In this document: piece after piece, positions 8,989-17,820 of the stretch
Numbering within the stretch: the stretch's first letter is position 1
Layout: each line of letters opens with the position of its first letter
From: Bin87 sp965243255
GTDB lineage: Bacteria > Chloroflexota > Dehalococcoidia > Lucifugimonadales > UBA3495
NCBI GenBank assembly: GCA_965243255.1
Contig: CBDEUH010000004.1
Span: 1,550,001-1,614,000, forward strand
Length of the DNA stretch: 64,000 nt
Direction of reading: 5' to 3'
The notes under the pieces: model-generated
What the model was told of the DNA's origin: nothing
Seen by the model: only the letters and a program-made list of their open reading frames with translations
Databases searched by the model: none
Translations under genes and position numbers: made by a program

Positions 8989-10022
8989 CCACCTCCAACC
9001 GGACGTCGCAAGTGCTTCCCAAGGTGGTGGCCGTTGTCGGTTCCTCATCCACTTTCGGCGCTCTGCTGTTGGCCCATCTGGAATCGGAATGGCCGGACTG
9101 CCATTTCGTCACTATTGACACCCAGCCGCTGCGCTGGCCGGTCAAGCGAGTGTCCGCCTACCGGATGGACCGGAGAGACGGGGGCGAAATTCTGCACATT
9201 GACGACATACCGGAGGTGATGCAGGCAAGAGCGTGGGACATGATTCTAGATACACGGCGGCCCACCATGGCCGACATATCGGACGTTCTGGATCTGGAGG
9301 ACGTTGATTCGCTGGTTCACGTTGGCAGCCACTACGATGGGGCTGACCAGGAACAGTTTCTCAACAATGCCTCCTACTGGACTCGTATGTGCCGAGTGGC
9401 CGGTGTGCGCCAGATCGTTTATCTATCCGACATCCGGGTGTACGGAATCAATCGAGGCAACTCCATCCCACTAACCGAACGTTCCTCGCCAAATCCGGAG
9501 CAGCGACATCGCCTTCTGCTTGAGGCTGAGCCCGACCCAGACCAGTTTGAGGAACCGACGGTTGCGGCGGAGGAAATGAGCATTGCCGTGTTACGCGCCG
9601 CTATGACGGTTGGTCCAAGCGGTTCCAGTCCGGTGGCGGATGAATTGCTCTTTCCTTCCGTCTCCGCCTCAAAACGTAAGCGAAAAATCCCTTTCCAGTT
9701 TCTGCATCAGCAGGACCTGGTTCGCGCCACGCAGCTTGCCATCTTGCGGCGACTCAACGGCGTCTATAACGTGGCCAGCAACGGAATCGTTGGCCCCGGC
9801 GATGTGATCGAGCTGTGCCGCACGCCCGGCTCATCGGGCCTGCCCAACTCCCGCAGGATGCGCGGCATCAGCGGGGGCGGACTTGCCGGGCACCCGTTAA
9901 TCGTAACTTCCACCAAGTTCCGCCAAGCCACGGGAGCGCAGTTCAAGTACACGTCCAAGCAGGCCATTCGTGCCTACTGCCACTCGTACCTGCAGGGAAT
10001 GGGGTCTCACAATGGCGTCTGA
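8985..10022 (+). CDS. NAD-dependent epimerase/dehydratase-like protein (SDR fold)
   Basis: This 345-residue protein resembles extended SDRs. The N-terminal strand-loop is VVAVVGSSSTFGALLL, a degenerate nucleotide-binding glycine motif. An IVYLSDIRVYG segment stands where the usual Ser and Tyr catalytic region lies. The canonical YxxxK is not evident, so catalysis or cofactor binding may be altered. It overlaps the aldolase by 4 bases and the nucleoside hydrolase by 11, firmly inside the operon. The specific function is unrecognised; it may alternatively be a non-catalytic SDR homologue. Confidence 0.65.
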   Translation: MTTSNRTSQVLPKVVAVVGSSSTFGALLLAHLESEWPDCHFVTIDTQPLRWPVKRVSAYRMDRRDGGEILHIDDIPEVMQARAWDMILDTRRPTMADISDVLDLEDVDSLVHVGSHYDGADQEQFLNNASYWTRMCRVAGVRQIVYLSDIRVYGINRGNSIPLTERSSPNPEQRHRLLLEAEPDPDQFEEPTVAAEEMSIAVLRAAMTVGPSGSSPVADELLFPSVSASKRKRKIPFQFLHQQDLVRATQLAILRRLNGVYNVASNGIVGPGDVIELCRTPGSSGLPNSRRMRGISGGGLAGHPLIVTSTKFRQATGAQFKYTSKQAIRAYCHSYLQGMGSHNGV

Positions 10023-10956
10023 TGTCAGCCAACTCCTCCTGCCGGTAATTCTGGATACCGACCCGGGCGTTGACGACGCCATAGCGATACTCATGGCTTT
10101 GGCTTCCCGGGAGTTCAACGTCATTGGTTTGACCACTACGGCCGGCAACGTTCCCCTGGCGCGGGCCACGCGGAACGCCCTGGCAATTTTGGAACACGTT
10201 GGGCGCCCCGACATCCCGGTGTACAAGGGCGCAGCGCGTCCGGTTCGCGGTCGCTATGCCTACGCGCGCCAGGTGCATTCCGCCTCCGGCTTGACCCGGA
10301 GGCTGCCCGACCCGGCCATCGCTCCGTTACAAACGCCGGCCGTATCCTTTCTGGCCCAATCCCTGCTGGACAACCCCGGAGAGATAACTGTCATCGCGCT
10401 GGGCCCTTTGACCAACCTGGCTCGCCTGTGGAGGCGGCACCCGGCGGCTCTGCGCGCCGCCAAGCAGATTGTTGTAATGGGTGGCGCCGTCAACGTGCCC
10501 GGTAACGTTTCTCCCCACGCCGAGTTCAACTTTTACAGCGACCCCACCGCGGCCAGAGTGGTCATAGAGTCAGGCATCCCGTTGACCCTGATTGACCTGG
10601 CCGCGTGCCGGCAAGTCTATCTGACCGACGACCAAGCTCCGACGACGCCCGCCAACGAGCCCTTTGGCAAGCTGGCGTCGGAGCTGTTGACCGGGTGGTT
10701 CCGCAAGGACGCAACGCGCCAACAATTCCATCTATACGACCCGCTGACCATTCTCGCGGCAACGCATCCTCAAGTAGTGCGCTTGCAATCGGTGGCGATG
10801 ACGGTAGTCGATTCCGACACCACCGACGACCCGACACTCTGGGGAAAATGCCAGGTTACCGACGCCAGCAACGGCCCGATTTCCATAGCCACGCGGGACG
10901 GCGTGGACAGCCGGGCCGCGCTGGCCGCGATTAACGAGTTGCTGCAATGGAAGTAA
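10012..10956 (+). CDS. Inosine-uridine-preferring nucleoside hydrolase family protein
   Basis: This enzyme of the IUNH superfamily hydrolyses N-ribosidic bonds. The diagnostic calcium-binding motif DTDPGVDDA is at residues 15-23, and VVMGGAVNVPGNVSPHAEFNF matches the second metal/ribose region. The start at ATG 10012 gives 314 residues, close to the family norm of 310-320; the longer ORF start lies inside the preceding gene. Its place after hopanoid genes is unexpected, since HpnG already removes adenine from adenosylhopane. It may salvage released or by-product nucleosides (inference). Confidence 0.9.
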   Translation: MASDVSQLLLPVILDTDPGVDDAIAILMALASREFNVIGLTTTAGNVPLARATRNALAILEHVGRPDIPVYKGAARPVRGRYAYARQVHSASGLTRRLPDPAIAPLQTPAVSFLAQSLLDNPGEITVIALGPLTNLARLWRRHPAALRAAKQIVVMGGAVNVPGNVSPHAEFNFYSDPTAARVVIESGIPLTLIDLAACRQVYLTDDQAPTTPANEPFGKLASELLTGWFRKDATRQQFHLYDPLTILAATHPQVVRLQSVAMTVVDSDTTDDPTLWGKCQVTDASNGPISIATRDGVDSRAALAAINELLQWK

Positions 10957-10971
10957 CAAAGGATTACAGGT

Positions 10972-12411
10972 ATGCCTGACGCTCACAATGTTCTGATAGT
11001 GGTGTTCGACGGATTACAGCCTTCGCAGATTACGCCGGAGCTGATGCCCAATCTGGCCGAATTCGCCGACGCCGGCGTTACCTTCGCCAATCATCACCCG
11101 GTGTTTCCCACCGTAACCCGGGTGAACGTGTCCAGCATAGTTACCGGCTGTCTGCCCGGCCGGCATGGGCTGGCGGGAAATACGTTCCTCTGCCGCGATT
11201 TTGACCCACACCGCGTAATTCCCGCCATGGAACCGACCCTCCAGGCCATCGCCGACGCAACCGGCAAGGCTCTGCTGGTTCCTACGCTGGCCGACGTTCT
11301 GGGGCAGCATGGATTGGAATACGTCGCCATCGGTACCGGAACCAGCGGCAACGCCTACCAGCAAAACCCGAATGCAGAGTCGGCAGGGGGCGCAACGATT
11401 CACCCTGACTTCACGTTGCCGCGCCCGCTCTACGCGGAGCTGGAAGCCCGATTCGGGGCCTGGCCGCCGCAGGACTTGCCCAATTCTGCCCGATTGACCC
11501 ATGCCTGTCGCATCATGACCGAGTACATACTGCCCGAACGCAATCCTGCCGTGGCGCTGCTCTGGTCATCTGAGCCAGACAAAATTCAGCACGAGGACGG
11601 CGTTGGCACGGGCCGAGCTAACCAGGCCCTGGGTGACGCCGACGCGGATTTTGGAAAGCTGATGACGTGGTTGGAACAAAACGGCCGGCTGGACACTACG
11701 GATGTATTCATTGCGTCCGATCACGGTTATTCCACCATCAGCGAAACTGTCCCGGTGGAAGCGGTGCTGAGAGACGCCGGCTTTCCGGACATTGACCAAA
11801 AGGGCGGTGTGGCCGTCGCGGCAAACGGCGGGTCGGCGCTGTTTTACGTCAACAACTGCGACCCGGACACGGCGGCGCGGCTGGCGGGATGGCTGACGAT
11901 GCAGCGTTGGTGCGGCCCGCTGTTCGCATCCGAGCGAGTTGGGGAACCTGACGGCACCCTGCCCGCATCTATCATCGGATGCGACGGGCCGCGCTCGCCC
12001 GATCTGGTTATGTCATTCCCCTGGAACAGCGACGCCAATGGAGCCGGCTATAAGGGTCACGCCCCGGCCACCGGAGGCGCTCCCGGGCAGGGGCAGCACG
12101 GCAGCATGAGCCGGCACGAACTCCGCAACGTCGGGCTGGCGCGCGGCCCGTCCCTGCGCACCAAAACCGTGATTGATAGCCCAACCGGCAACGTTGACCT
12201 GGGGCCGACCATTCTGCGCCTGCTGGGAATCACCGGGTACGAGAGTGCGATGGATGGCAGGGCGCTCACAGAGGCCCTGTGCGACGAAGCCGGCTCCGTC
12301 CTTGATGTGCGTACTGAGACACATGAAGCCCAGACCGGGGGCTACCGGCAGCAGGTGCAGATCAGCGACGTGGGCGGAGCGCGCTATGTTGACTGGGGCA
12401 ACCGGATGTGA
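10972..12411 (+). CDS. Alkaline phosphatase superfamily phosphodiesterase/pyrophosphatase
   Basis: This 479-residue protein of the type I phosphodiesterase/nucleotide pyrophosphatase group appears cytoplasmic, as no signal peptide is seen. Metal and catalytic landmarks: VVFDGLQPSQI (first metal Asp), FPTVTRVNVSSIVTG (nucleophile Thr region), WSSEPDKIQHEDG (Asp/His pair), SDHGYSTI (Asp-His pair) and a late GHAPATGG. It follows the nucleoside hydrolase by 15 bases and appears to be the last gene of the hopanoid operon. Its substrate is unknown; a phosphodiester or pyrophosphate on a nucleoside or lipid head group would fit the neighbourhood (inference). Confidence 0.82.
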   Translation: MPDAHNVLIVVFDGLQPSQITPELMPNLAEFADAGVTFANHHPVFPTVTRVNVSSIVTGCLPGRHGLAGNTFLCRDFDPHRVIPAMEPTLQAIADATGKALLVPTLADVLGQHGLEYVAIGTGTSGNAYQQNPNAESAGGATIHPDFTLPRPLYAELEARFGAWPPQDLPNSARLTHACRIMTEYILPERNPAVALLWSSEPDKIQHEDGVGTGRANQALGDADADFGKLMTWLEQNGRLDTTDVFIASDHGYSTISETVPVEAVLRDAGFPDIDQKGGVAVAANGGSALFYVNNCDPDTAARLAGWLTMQRWCGPLFASERVGEPDGTLPASIIGCDGPRSPDLVMSFPWNSDANGAGYKGHAPATGGAPGQGQHGSMSRHELRNVGLARGPSLRTKTVIDSPTGNVDLGPTILRLLGITGYESAMDGRALTEALCDEAGSVLDVRTETHEAQTGGYRQQVQISDVGGARYVDWGNRM

Positions 12412-12420
12412 GCCGTAGGC

Positions 12421-12508
12421 TGGCGGAGGGAGTGGGATTCGAACCCACGAGGGTATTAGCCCTGCCGGTTTTCAAGACCGGTGCATTCGTCCACTCTGCC
12501 ATCCCTCC
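12421..12508 (-). tRNA. tRNA-Ser (anticodon TGA)
   Basis: Read on the minus strand, a GGAGGGA acceptor strand at 12508-12502 pairs with TCCCTCC, followed by a discriminator G and an encoded CCA. The anticodon stem-loop contains TCTTGAAA with TGA as the anticodon. A long variable arm precedes the T-loop GGTTCGAATCC, as expected for a class II serine tRNA. The gene is 88 bases including CCA, convergent with the hopanoid operon and ending 10 bases from its last stop codon. Confidence 0.95.
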
Positions 12509-12555
12509 GCGGTGGGAAAGGGCCAGCGTTTACAGTATAGCAGGGCGCTGGCCGC

Positions 12556-14004
12556 CTACACCCGACGGAGGAGCTCTGACTCCAGCCGCTCGGCATCGAA
12601 GACTTCGGAGGTCGACGCGACCTTGAGGTCGCCCTCTCGCACCATGCGTTCGGCTTCGCTTTCTTCCATCATTTCAGGCAGAGCCTCTTCGCGTTCCCGT
12701 TGGCGGATGACGTCGCGGTTGTGGTCAGCGAAGAGCCGGCGCATGGCCACCACCACCGAGTCGGTGGATGACAGATACTCGGGCATGTCGTATTGGGTGT
12801 ACTTCTCGGCGTCGTAGTCCTGGTTGCGGAAGTTGAAGTTGAGCTCCCAATTGCGATAGGGCCAGGTGGCGCCCTTCACCAGCCGCCGGAAGAATCCGGG
12901 CCGGGTTTCGTAGCGCTCCACGTTGAGGTACACCATGCGGGTCAGGTTGTCTTCAACGGGCACGGGCCAGCGGGTGCTGCGGAAGTAGCGGTGATTGCCG
13001 CCGGTGCGGGACATTCCGGGCAGGCGGGTACCGTTCCACTCGTTGACGTCGGGCGTTTCGGCGGCGGCGCCACGGCGATAGTAGGGGTCCTGTCCCCGGC
13101 GCCGGGCCTTCCAGTCGAAGAACCAGGTCCAGGCCAGACGCCAGCGGTGCAGGGGCCAGACGCCATCAACGCCTGGATAGTACATCTGGTAGGGAATTTT
13201 GCCATCCTCGTCGTAGTAGTACTGTTCCACGGAGGATTTGCCGCTGCCGGGCCGATAGTGGACGTTCTTGTTGTTGACCAGGTTGGTGCGATACCCCAGC
13301 GGCGTGCGGGGCCGGCCACCAACGCGGCTGCCCAGGATGCGCAGGGCGTTGCGATGCACCATGAAGGCGTTGTGCGCGTCCATGGTGTTCTCCAGCACCA
13401 GCACCCAATTGCAGTCGAACATACAGAAGGACGGGCGGCAGATGTTGTGTTCCTCGAACATCTCCGGTGGGATGTCCTCCTCGGGAGCGACTGGCTCGCC
13501 CTCGCCCATCCAGACGAAGACCAGGCCCTTGAGGGTTACGGTGGGGAACTTGCGGGCCTTCATACCGGGCGCGCCGACCATCATGGACTCCGGGCCTTCG
13601 GTGAGGAAAGCCACGCAGTTGCCGTCGCCGTCGAAGGTGGCCCCGTGGTATGGGCAGGTCAAGAATCCCTCGAAGTAGCAGCGGCCCATGGAAAGATAGA
13701 CGGCGCGGTGGGGGCACCAGTCCAACAGGGCCTGCACTTCGCCTGCCTTGTCCTTGAAGAAAACCACATCCGTGCCCAGCATTCGCAACATGGTGGGCTT
13801 GTTCTTCTTCACGTCCTTGGCCGGCAGGGCGGGATACCAGTACTCGCGGAAGCCCGTGGGAGGCATACGACTGCGCCGGTCCCGGGAGTTGTCGGGCGTC
13901 TTGAACGGAGGCGTGGAGTCGAAGCCCTGGGTGCCTCGCCGCATCTCCTTGTAACCGCCGGGGTAGCCGGAAAGCGGTTTGAGCAAAAGGCGTTTGAGTC
14001 CCAT
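12556..14004 (-). CDS. Rieske non-heme iron oxygenase, large-subunit type
   Basis: This is an aromatic-ring-hydroxylating-type oxygenase. The Rieske [2Fe-2S] ligands are C97-P-H99 and C117-P-Y-H120, counting from the start used here. A candidate mononuclear iron site, NTMDAHNAFMVH, follows about 90 residues later with Asp and two His; its spacing is slightly unlike the textbook D-x2-H-x4-H. I use ATG 14004, preceded by GGGAG; ATG 14022 is possible. It lies downstream of a BenD-like SDR, which in benzoate-type pathways oxidises the cis-diol product. No beta subunit, ferredoxin or reductase gene is adjacent, so it must borrow electron donors or be a single-component terminal oxygenase. Confidence 0.88.
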   Translation of the reverse strand: MGLKRLLLKPLSGYPGGYKEMRRGTQGFDSTPPFKTPDNSRDRRSRMPPTGFREYWYPALPAKDVKKNKPTMLRMLGTDVVFFKDKAGEVQALLDWCPHRAVYLSMGRCYFEGFLTCPYHGATFDGDGNCVAFLTEGPESMMVGAPGMKARKFPTVTLKGLVFVWMGEGEPVAPEEDIPPEMFEEHNICRPSFCMFDCNWVLVLENTMDAHNAFMVHRNALRILGSRVGGRPRTPLGYRTNLVNNKNVHYRPGSGKSSVEQYYYDEDGKIPYQMYYPGVDGVWPLHRWRLAWTWFFDWKARRRGQDPYYRRGAAAETPDVNEWNGTRLPGMSRTGGNHRYFRSTRWPVPVEDNLTRMVYLNVERYETRPGFFRRLVKGATWPYRNWELNFNFRNQDYDAEKYTQYDMPEYLSSTDSVVVAMRRLFADHNRDVIRQREREEALPEMMEESEAERMVREGDLKVASTSEVFDAERLESELLRRV

Positions 14005-14096
14005 AATCGTTGCTCCCGTCATATTGGGCGGTGGATTCCGTCCATATTAGCAGAGGGGTCAAGGGACGGAGTCACAATCTTGCGGGAAGCGGGCCG

Positions 14097-14939
14097 CTAG
14101 AATGGGTAGGGCTGACCTCCGCCGACCGCGAGCACCTGCCCGGTGATGTAGGAGGCGTCGTGCGAGGCCAGGAAAGCGATGGCGGCGGCCTGTTCGTCGG
14201 CTTCGCCGCGCCGACCCATCGGTATTTCGGAGTTGCGGGTCGCCGACCGGTATTCCTCCTGATCGGCCCGCTCGCTGGCCGGCAACTCCGGCGGGGCCAC
14301 GGCGATACCGTGGTCGCGGGGGGTGATACGGTCGTCGGCCGCGGTGCCGCTGGGCGCGATGCAGTTCACCCGGATGCCCAGATGGGCTACCTCCCGGGCG
14401 AGCGAGGCGGTCAAGCCAATCTGGCCAGCTTTGGCCGCGGCGTAGGGCACTCGGAACCGTCCGGTGACGGCGTGGGTGGCGATGTTGACAATGGAACCGG
14501 AACCCTGCTCGATCATGTAGGGCAGCGCCGCCCGGCAACACCACATAGCCGTCCAGAAGCTGCGGTCGATCTCCGCCTGAATCTGCTCCGGGGTGTAGTA
14601 CTGGAAGGACTGGAACCAGATGGTGCCGCCGGCGATGTTGGCCAGGACATCCACCCTGCCGTAGGCGTCGTGCGCCCGGGCCATCAGGGCCTCGGCGTTT
14701 TCCCAGCGGGAGAGGTCGCCGAGGGCAATCTCGCAGGAGCCGCCAAATTCACGAATGGCCGCCTGCACCCGTTCCGAGGACTCAGCCACCATATCGCCAA
14801 TGACGACGGATGCTCCTTCCTGGGCCAAGCGGCGGGCCGTCGCCGCGCCGATGCCCTGTCCGCCGCCGGTGACGACGGCGACCTGTCCCTCAAACCGGCG
14901 GGCGCCGGCGGCCCTGGTATCCAAAATTCCAGAAGTCAT
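14097..14939 (-). CDS. SDR family dehydrogenase, cis-diol (BenD)-like
   Basis: This classical short-chain dehydrogenase has 280 residues. It shows the cofactor loop TGGGQGIG, a NIAGG segment, a catalytic set with YAAAK (VPYAAAKAGQIG) and a C-terminal GQVLAVGGGQ. Overall it resembles 1,6-dihydroxycyclohexadiene-carboxylate dehydrogenases. The start at 14939 (MTSGILDT) is chosen because upstream residues are low-complexity and not family-like. It is co-directional with the Rieske oxygenase 90 bases downstream, consistent with an oxygenase/diol-dehydrogenase pair. The substrate cannot be read from sequence. Confidence 0.82.
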   Translation of the reverse strand: MTSGILDTRAAGARRFEGQVAVVTGGGQGIGAATARRLAQEGASVVIGDMVAESSERVQAAIREFGGSCEIALGDLSRWENAEALMARAHDAYGRVDVLANIAGGTIWFQSFQYYTPEQIQAEIDRSFWTAMWCCRAALPYMIEQGSGSIVNIATHAVTGRFRVPYAAAKAGQIGLTASLAREVAHLGIRVNCIAPSGTAADDRITPRDHGIAVAPPELPASERADQEEYRSATRNSEIPMGRRGEADEQAAAIAFLASHDASYITGQVLAVGGGQPYPF

Positions 14940-14971
14940 AGCTAATGGGGCCTTTGGCGGCGGAGTTGACA

Positions 14972-15298
14972 TCAATACGGAGTAGCGTCGGCGCTGGAGA
15001 AGAACCTCTTGTCCGAGTCGGGATCGGGTATGCCCAGCAAGCCGTTGGTGTAGAGGCGGCAAGCGCGCAGCCACAGCACCAGGATAGCGTTGTTGACGTA
15101 CATCTGGGGCAGTTCCCGGCCGTGCTCATGACGGGCGTAGGCGCGGATGCCGGCTTCAAAGAACCGCTCCAGAAAGGGCGTGGGTTCGTTGTCCAGGGCG
15201 CAGGCTTCCAGAATCTCGGCGGGGGCGTCGCAACAGAGCATTTCCGGCGTGGACTCGGCCAGCTGGATGTAATCGGGTTCCTGAGCGTGGGTAATCAT
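14972..15298 (-). CDS. Hypothetical protein upstream of the Rieske/SDR pair
   Basis: This is an unrecognised protein of about 108 residues starting at ATG 15298, or 122 residues if the upstream ATG at 15340 is used. The upstream start would place the first eight codons inside an inverted repeat at 15324-15349, so the shorter form is preferred, although neither has a strong ribosome binding site. It is a mostly helical, acidic/aromatic protein with no membrane segment. It contains ACALDNEPTPFLERFFEAG and a RAYARHEHGRELP segment. It is co-directional with the SDR 32 bases downstream. It could be an accessory subunit of the oxygenase system, but nothing shows that directly. Confidence 0.6.
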   Translation of the reverse strand: MITHAQEPDYIQLAESTPEMLCCDAPAEILEACALDNEPTPFLERFFEAGIRAYARHEHGRELPQMYVNNAILVLWLRACRLYTNGLLGIPDPDSDKRFFSSADATPY

Positions 15299-15323
15299 CG
15301 ATGCAGCCACGTGAGACAAGGTG

Positions 15324-15349
15324 CAGGGGCGAATGATCATCCGCCCCTG
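15324..15349. repeat. GC-rich palindrome (CAGGGGCG...CGCCCCTG)
   Basis: Eight-base perfect arms CAGGGGCG and CGCCCCTG surround a partly self-complementary centre (AATGATCATC). It sits between the NHL gene and the small hypothetical protein. Similar GGGGCG-cored palindromes recur in other gaps of the window, so this is probably a dispersed intergenic element that may act as a terminator or attenuator. Confidence 0.6.
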
Positions 15350-15414
15350 TTTGAGGGAACGCCCCTCGTCCTAACCCTCTTCCATGGTGGAAAAGGTAGT
15401 TTCCAGATGCCCGG

Positions 15415-16479
15415 TTACAGGTTCATCTGGGGAACCATGTAGCCATCCATCTTGTTGTAGATTTGCAGGCGGCTGCGCTGGGCGTCCAGCACCACCAGGC
15501 GGCCACGGTCCTCGTCAAAGTACAGGTCCGTGGGCAGGGCGAACCGCCACTCGGACTCGGTGGTGGGAACCTCCCGCCGGCGCTTGAGATAGTCGGCGTT
15601 GGCGACCACGGTCATGTCCGCCCACTTGCTCAGCCACTGGGCATCGCCGATGAGGGAGATGATGAAGTTGCCTTCCCGGTCGAAGACGTGAACCTTGCCC
15701 GGGTGCATACCGTTGTCGCTCCAGTCGGCCACGTACACGTCGCCCTGGGGGTCAATGGTTATCTGGACGGGCAGGTGCATCTGGCCGCGCTTGGTGCCGG
15801 GCTCTCCGAATTGCATCAGCCACTGGCCGTCGGCGGTGAACTTCTGCACCCGGTGGTTGCGGTGGTCGGCCACGTACACCGAGCCGTCGCTATGATCCAC
15901 GGTGATGCCCCACGGGGAGTTGAACTGGCCGTTGCCGTCGCCCAGGCCGCCCCAGCCGGTGATGAACTCACCGTCGGCAGTGAACTTGCGGACTTCGTGG
16001 CTGCGGCCATCGGTGCAGTAGAGGTTGCCATCGGCGTCAACGGCGAGGCTGGAGGTTGCGTGCTCCTTGCCGTCGTCGTTGGGAACGGTGGCCCATCGCT
16101 TGACGAAGGCGCCGTCCTTCTCGAATTCGGAAACCTGGTTCATCCATTCGTCGGCGACGTAGATGTGACCATTGGGAGCCAGCACCATGCCGGAGGGCCA
16201 GATGAACTCGCCATCCCGGTCGCCGTACTTGCCGAACTCGCCGGTGAATTCTTCGTCGCCCTCCTTTTCGCCCAGGTCAATGATGCTGACCCTGGCGCCA
16301 TAGGCGAGCTTGTTCCACGGGACGTTGGAGATGCCTTCGATGCCCCGGTTCAACACGTACACCGTGTTGCCTTCATAGGCCATGGCAGTGGGCTGGCTGA
16401 AGCCCATACCAGAAGCGGCGCCGCGACCCACCGAGTGGCTGTAGTCAAACACTCGGCCCTTTGCAATTTGAGTAAGCAT
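15415..16479 (-). CDS. NHL-repeat beta-propeller protein (cassette 1)
   Basis: This 354-residue protein is built of NHL-type blades. Successive blades read as PSGMVLAPNGHIYVADEWMN, SSLAVDADGNLYCTDGRSH, GITVDHSDGSVYVADHRNH and QITIDPQGDVYVADWSDN, each ending near a VxxF/KF strand. Such propellers bind proteins or ligands, or act as lyases/hydrolases. No signal peptide is seen, so it is predicted to be cytosolic. It is the third gene of a DUF1800-DUF1501-NHL series. A homologous protein starts at 63716 in the second cassette; both share an N-terminal YxHxxGR...PTAMA segment. Confidence 0.85.
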   Translation of the reverse strand: MLTQIAKGRVFDYSHSVGRGAASGMGFSQPTAMAYEGNTVYVLNRGIEGISNVPWNKLAYGARVSIIDLGEKEGDEEFTGEFGKYGDRDGEFIWPSGMVLAPNGHIYVADEWMNQVSEFEKDGAFVKRWATVPNDDGKEHATSSLAVDADGNLYCTDGRSHEVRKFTADGEFITGWGGLGDGNGQFNSPWGITVDHSDGSVYVADHRNHRVQKFTADGQWLMQFGEPGTKRGQMHLPVQITIDPQGDVYVADWSDNGMHPGKVHVFDREGNFIISLIGDAQWLSKWADMTVVANADYLKRRREVPTTESEWRFALPTDLYFDEDRGRLVVLDAQRSRLQIYNKMDGYMVPQMNL

Positions 16480-16599
16480 AGTTTTACCTGCTTGCTGCTT
16501 GTGTGTCCTTTCAAAACTGCGGGGCCAGCAGATTTTTACCCACTGGCCCCGGCCAATTCTGTCTGTCGGCGTGTCCCGAAGACCGGAACCGTCGCCCGT

Positions 16600-17727
16600 T
16601 TAGACGAACGCGACCTTCTCGAACTGCCCGCCCACGATGGGCTTGGCGTCCAGGCCCATCCAGTCTTCCAAGATGGTGGAGTACACGCCGCGGAAGTCGG
16701 TGTTGGGAACCAGGTCGCCCTGCTCCAGGTTTTCAGGCCGGGAGGACGGGTACTCGCCGTACTCGCCGCCCTTGATGGCGTCGCCCATCACGAAGACCAA
16801 GCCGGCGGCGCCGTGGTCGGTGCCGCTGCCGTTGTCGTGGACACGGCGGCCAAACTCGGAGAACATCATCAGGATGACGTTGTCGCTGGCGTCGTTCTCC
16901 CGCAGGTCGTCGAAGAAGCTGGCGACGGCGGCGGAAACGTCCTTCCACAGTCCGTCGTGCATCCCAACCTGGTTGGAGTGGCTGTCAAAGCTGCCGTGGT
17001 CGCAGTAGAGGACGCGGCTGCCGAGGTTAGCCTGGTGCACCTGGGAGATGCCCTTGAGCTTGCGAGCGATGGGGGTGTCCGGGTACTCAACAGTGCTGCT
17101 GTAGCGGCCCGGAGCGACGTTCAGGATGTCGGCGGCCTTGAGGCTGTCCAGACCGGTCTGGCCCAGGTAGTCCATGACGAAGCCGCTGCCGATGGTGGGG
17201 GAGTACAGGCGGGTGAAGCGGTTGATAATCTTGTCCCGCTGCATCTCCTCCTGGATGCTGGTGAGCATCCCGAAGTTGTCGAGGTCGTCCACGCAGGCGA
17301 CGGGAACGCCGGGGAGGGCCAGGGCGCGGGGCAGGCTCGGCCCGAAGCTGACGGCGGTTACCACGTTGTCCTTGTTGGGGTCAATGTCCCTGGTGGCGCG
17401 GCCCAGCCAGCCCTCGGTGCCCAGCTTGTCCGGCTCACAGGTGTGCCAGATGTCCATGCTGCGGAAGTGAGAGCGCGGGCTGTTGGCATAGCCGACGCCG
17501 TGGATGATGGCCATGTCGCCGGAGTCCCAGAAGCGCTTCAGGGGAGCGACTTCGGGATGGAAGCCAATGTGCTCGTTCAGCTTGACGATGCGGTCATCGG
17601 CGACGCCCACCACCGGGCGGTTATCCCGGTAGAGTGGGTCGGCGTGGGGAATAACGGTGTTCATGTAATCGTTGCCGCCGGTGAGCTGCAAGATTACCAG
17701 AACCGGGTCTTTCTTGGTTGCGGTCAT
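16600..17727 (-). CDS. DUF1501 family protein (cassette 1)
   Basis: DUF1501 proteins adopt the alkaline-phosphatase/sulfatase fold and are usually exported by Tat. This 375-residue copy starts directly at MTATKKDPVLVILQLTGGND with no signal sequence, so it is probably cytoplasmic. Landmarks are LQLTGGND at the N-terminus, GYANSPRSHFRSMDIWHT, FDSHSNQ, and FSEFGRRVHDNGSGTDHGAAG with Asp-His metal-ligand candidates. The start is ATG 17727, preceded by a GGAGCAAG-type site. It is close to the second copy at 62499 over its whole length. No substrate is known for the family. Confidence 0.88.
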   Translation of the reverse strand: MTATKKDPVLVILQLTGGNDYMNTVIPHADPLYRDNRPVVGVADDRIVKLNEHIGFHPEVAPLKRFWDSGDMAIIHGVGYANSPRSHFRSMDIWHTCEPDKLGTEGWLGRATRDIDPNKDNVVTAVSFGPSLPRALALPGVPVACVDDLDNFGMLTSIQEEMQRDKIINRFTRLYSPTIGSGFVMDYLGQTGLDSLKAADILNVAPGRYSSTVEYPDTPIARKLKGISQVHQANLGSRVLYCDHGSFDSHSNQVGMHDGLWKDVSAAVASFFDDLRENDASDNVILMMFSEFGRRVHDNGSGTDHGAAGLVFVMGDAIKGGEYGEYPSSRPENLEQGDLVPNTDFRGVYSTILEDWMGLDAKPIVGGQFEKVAFV

Positions 17728-17820
17728 TTCTGCTTGCTCCTGTGAATGTGGGCCGTCAATGAAGACGGGGCAGAGCATCGCTGCGGATGGTCGTGGCAAC
17801 GATCTACCGCAGCGGTTGCG

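Noticed and set aside
12793..14100. 435-residue plus-strand frame opposite the Rieske gene
   Set aside because: Shadow of a gene with all Rieske ligands in place.
15463..17745. 760-residue frame on the plus strand opposite the NHL and DUF1501 genes
   Set aside because: It is antisense to two well-supported genes, Val/Ala/Gly/His-biased as expected of a GC-rich shadow frame, and has no recognisable domain.
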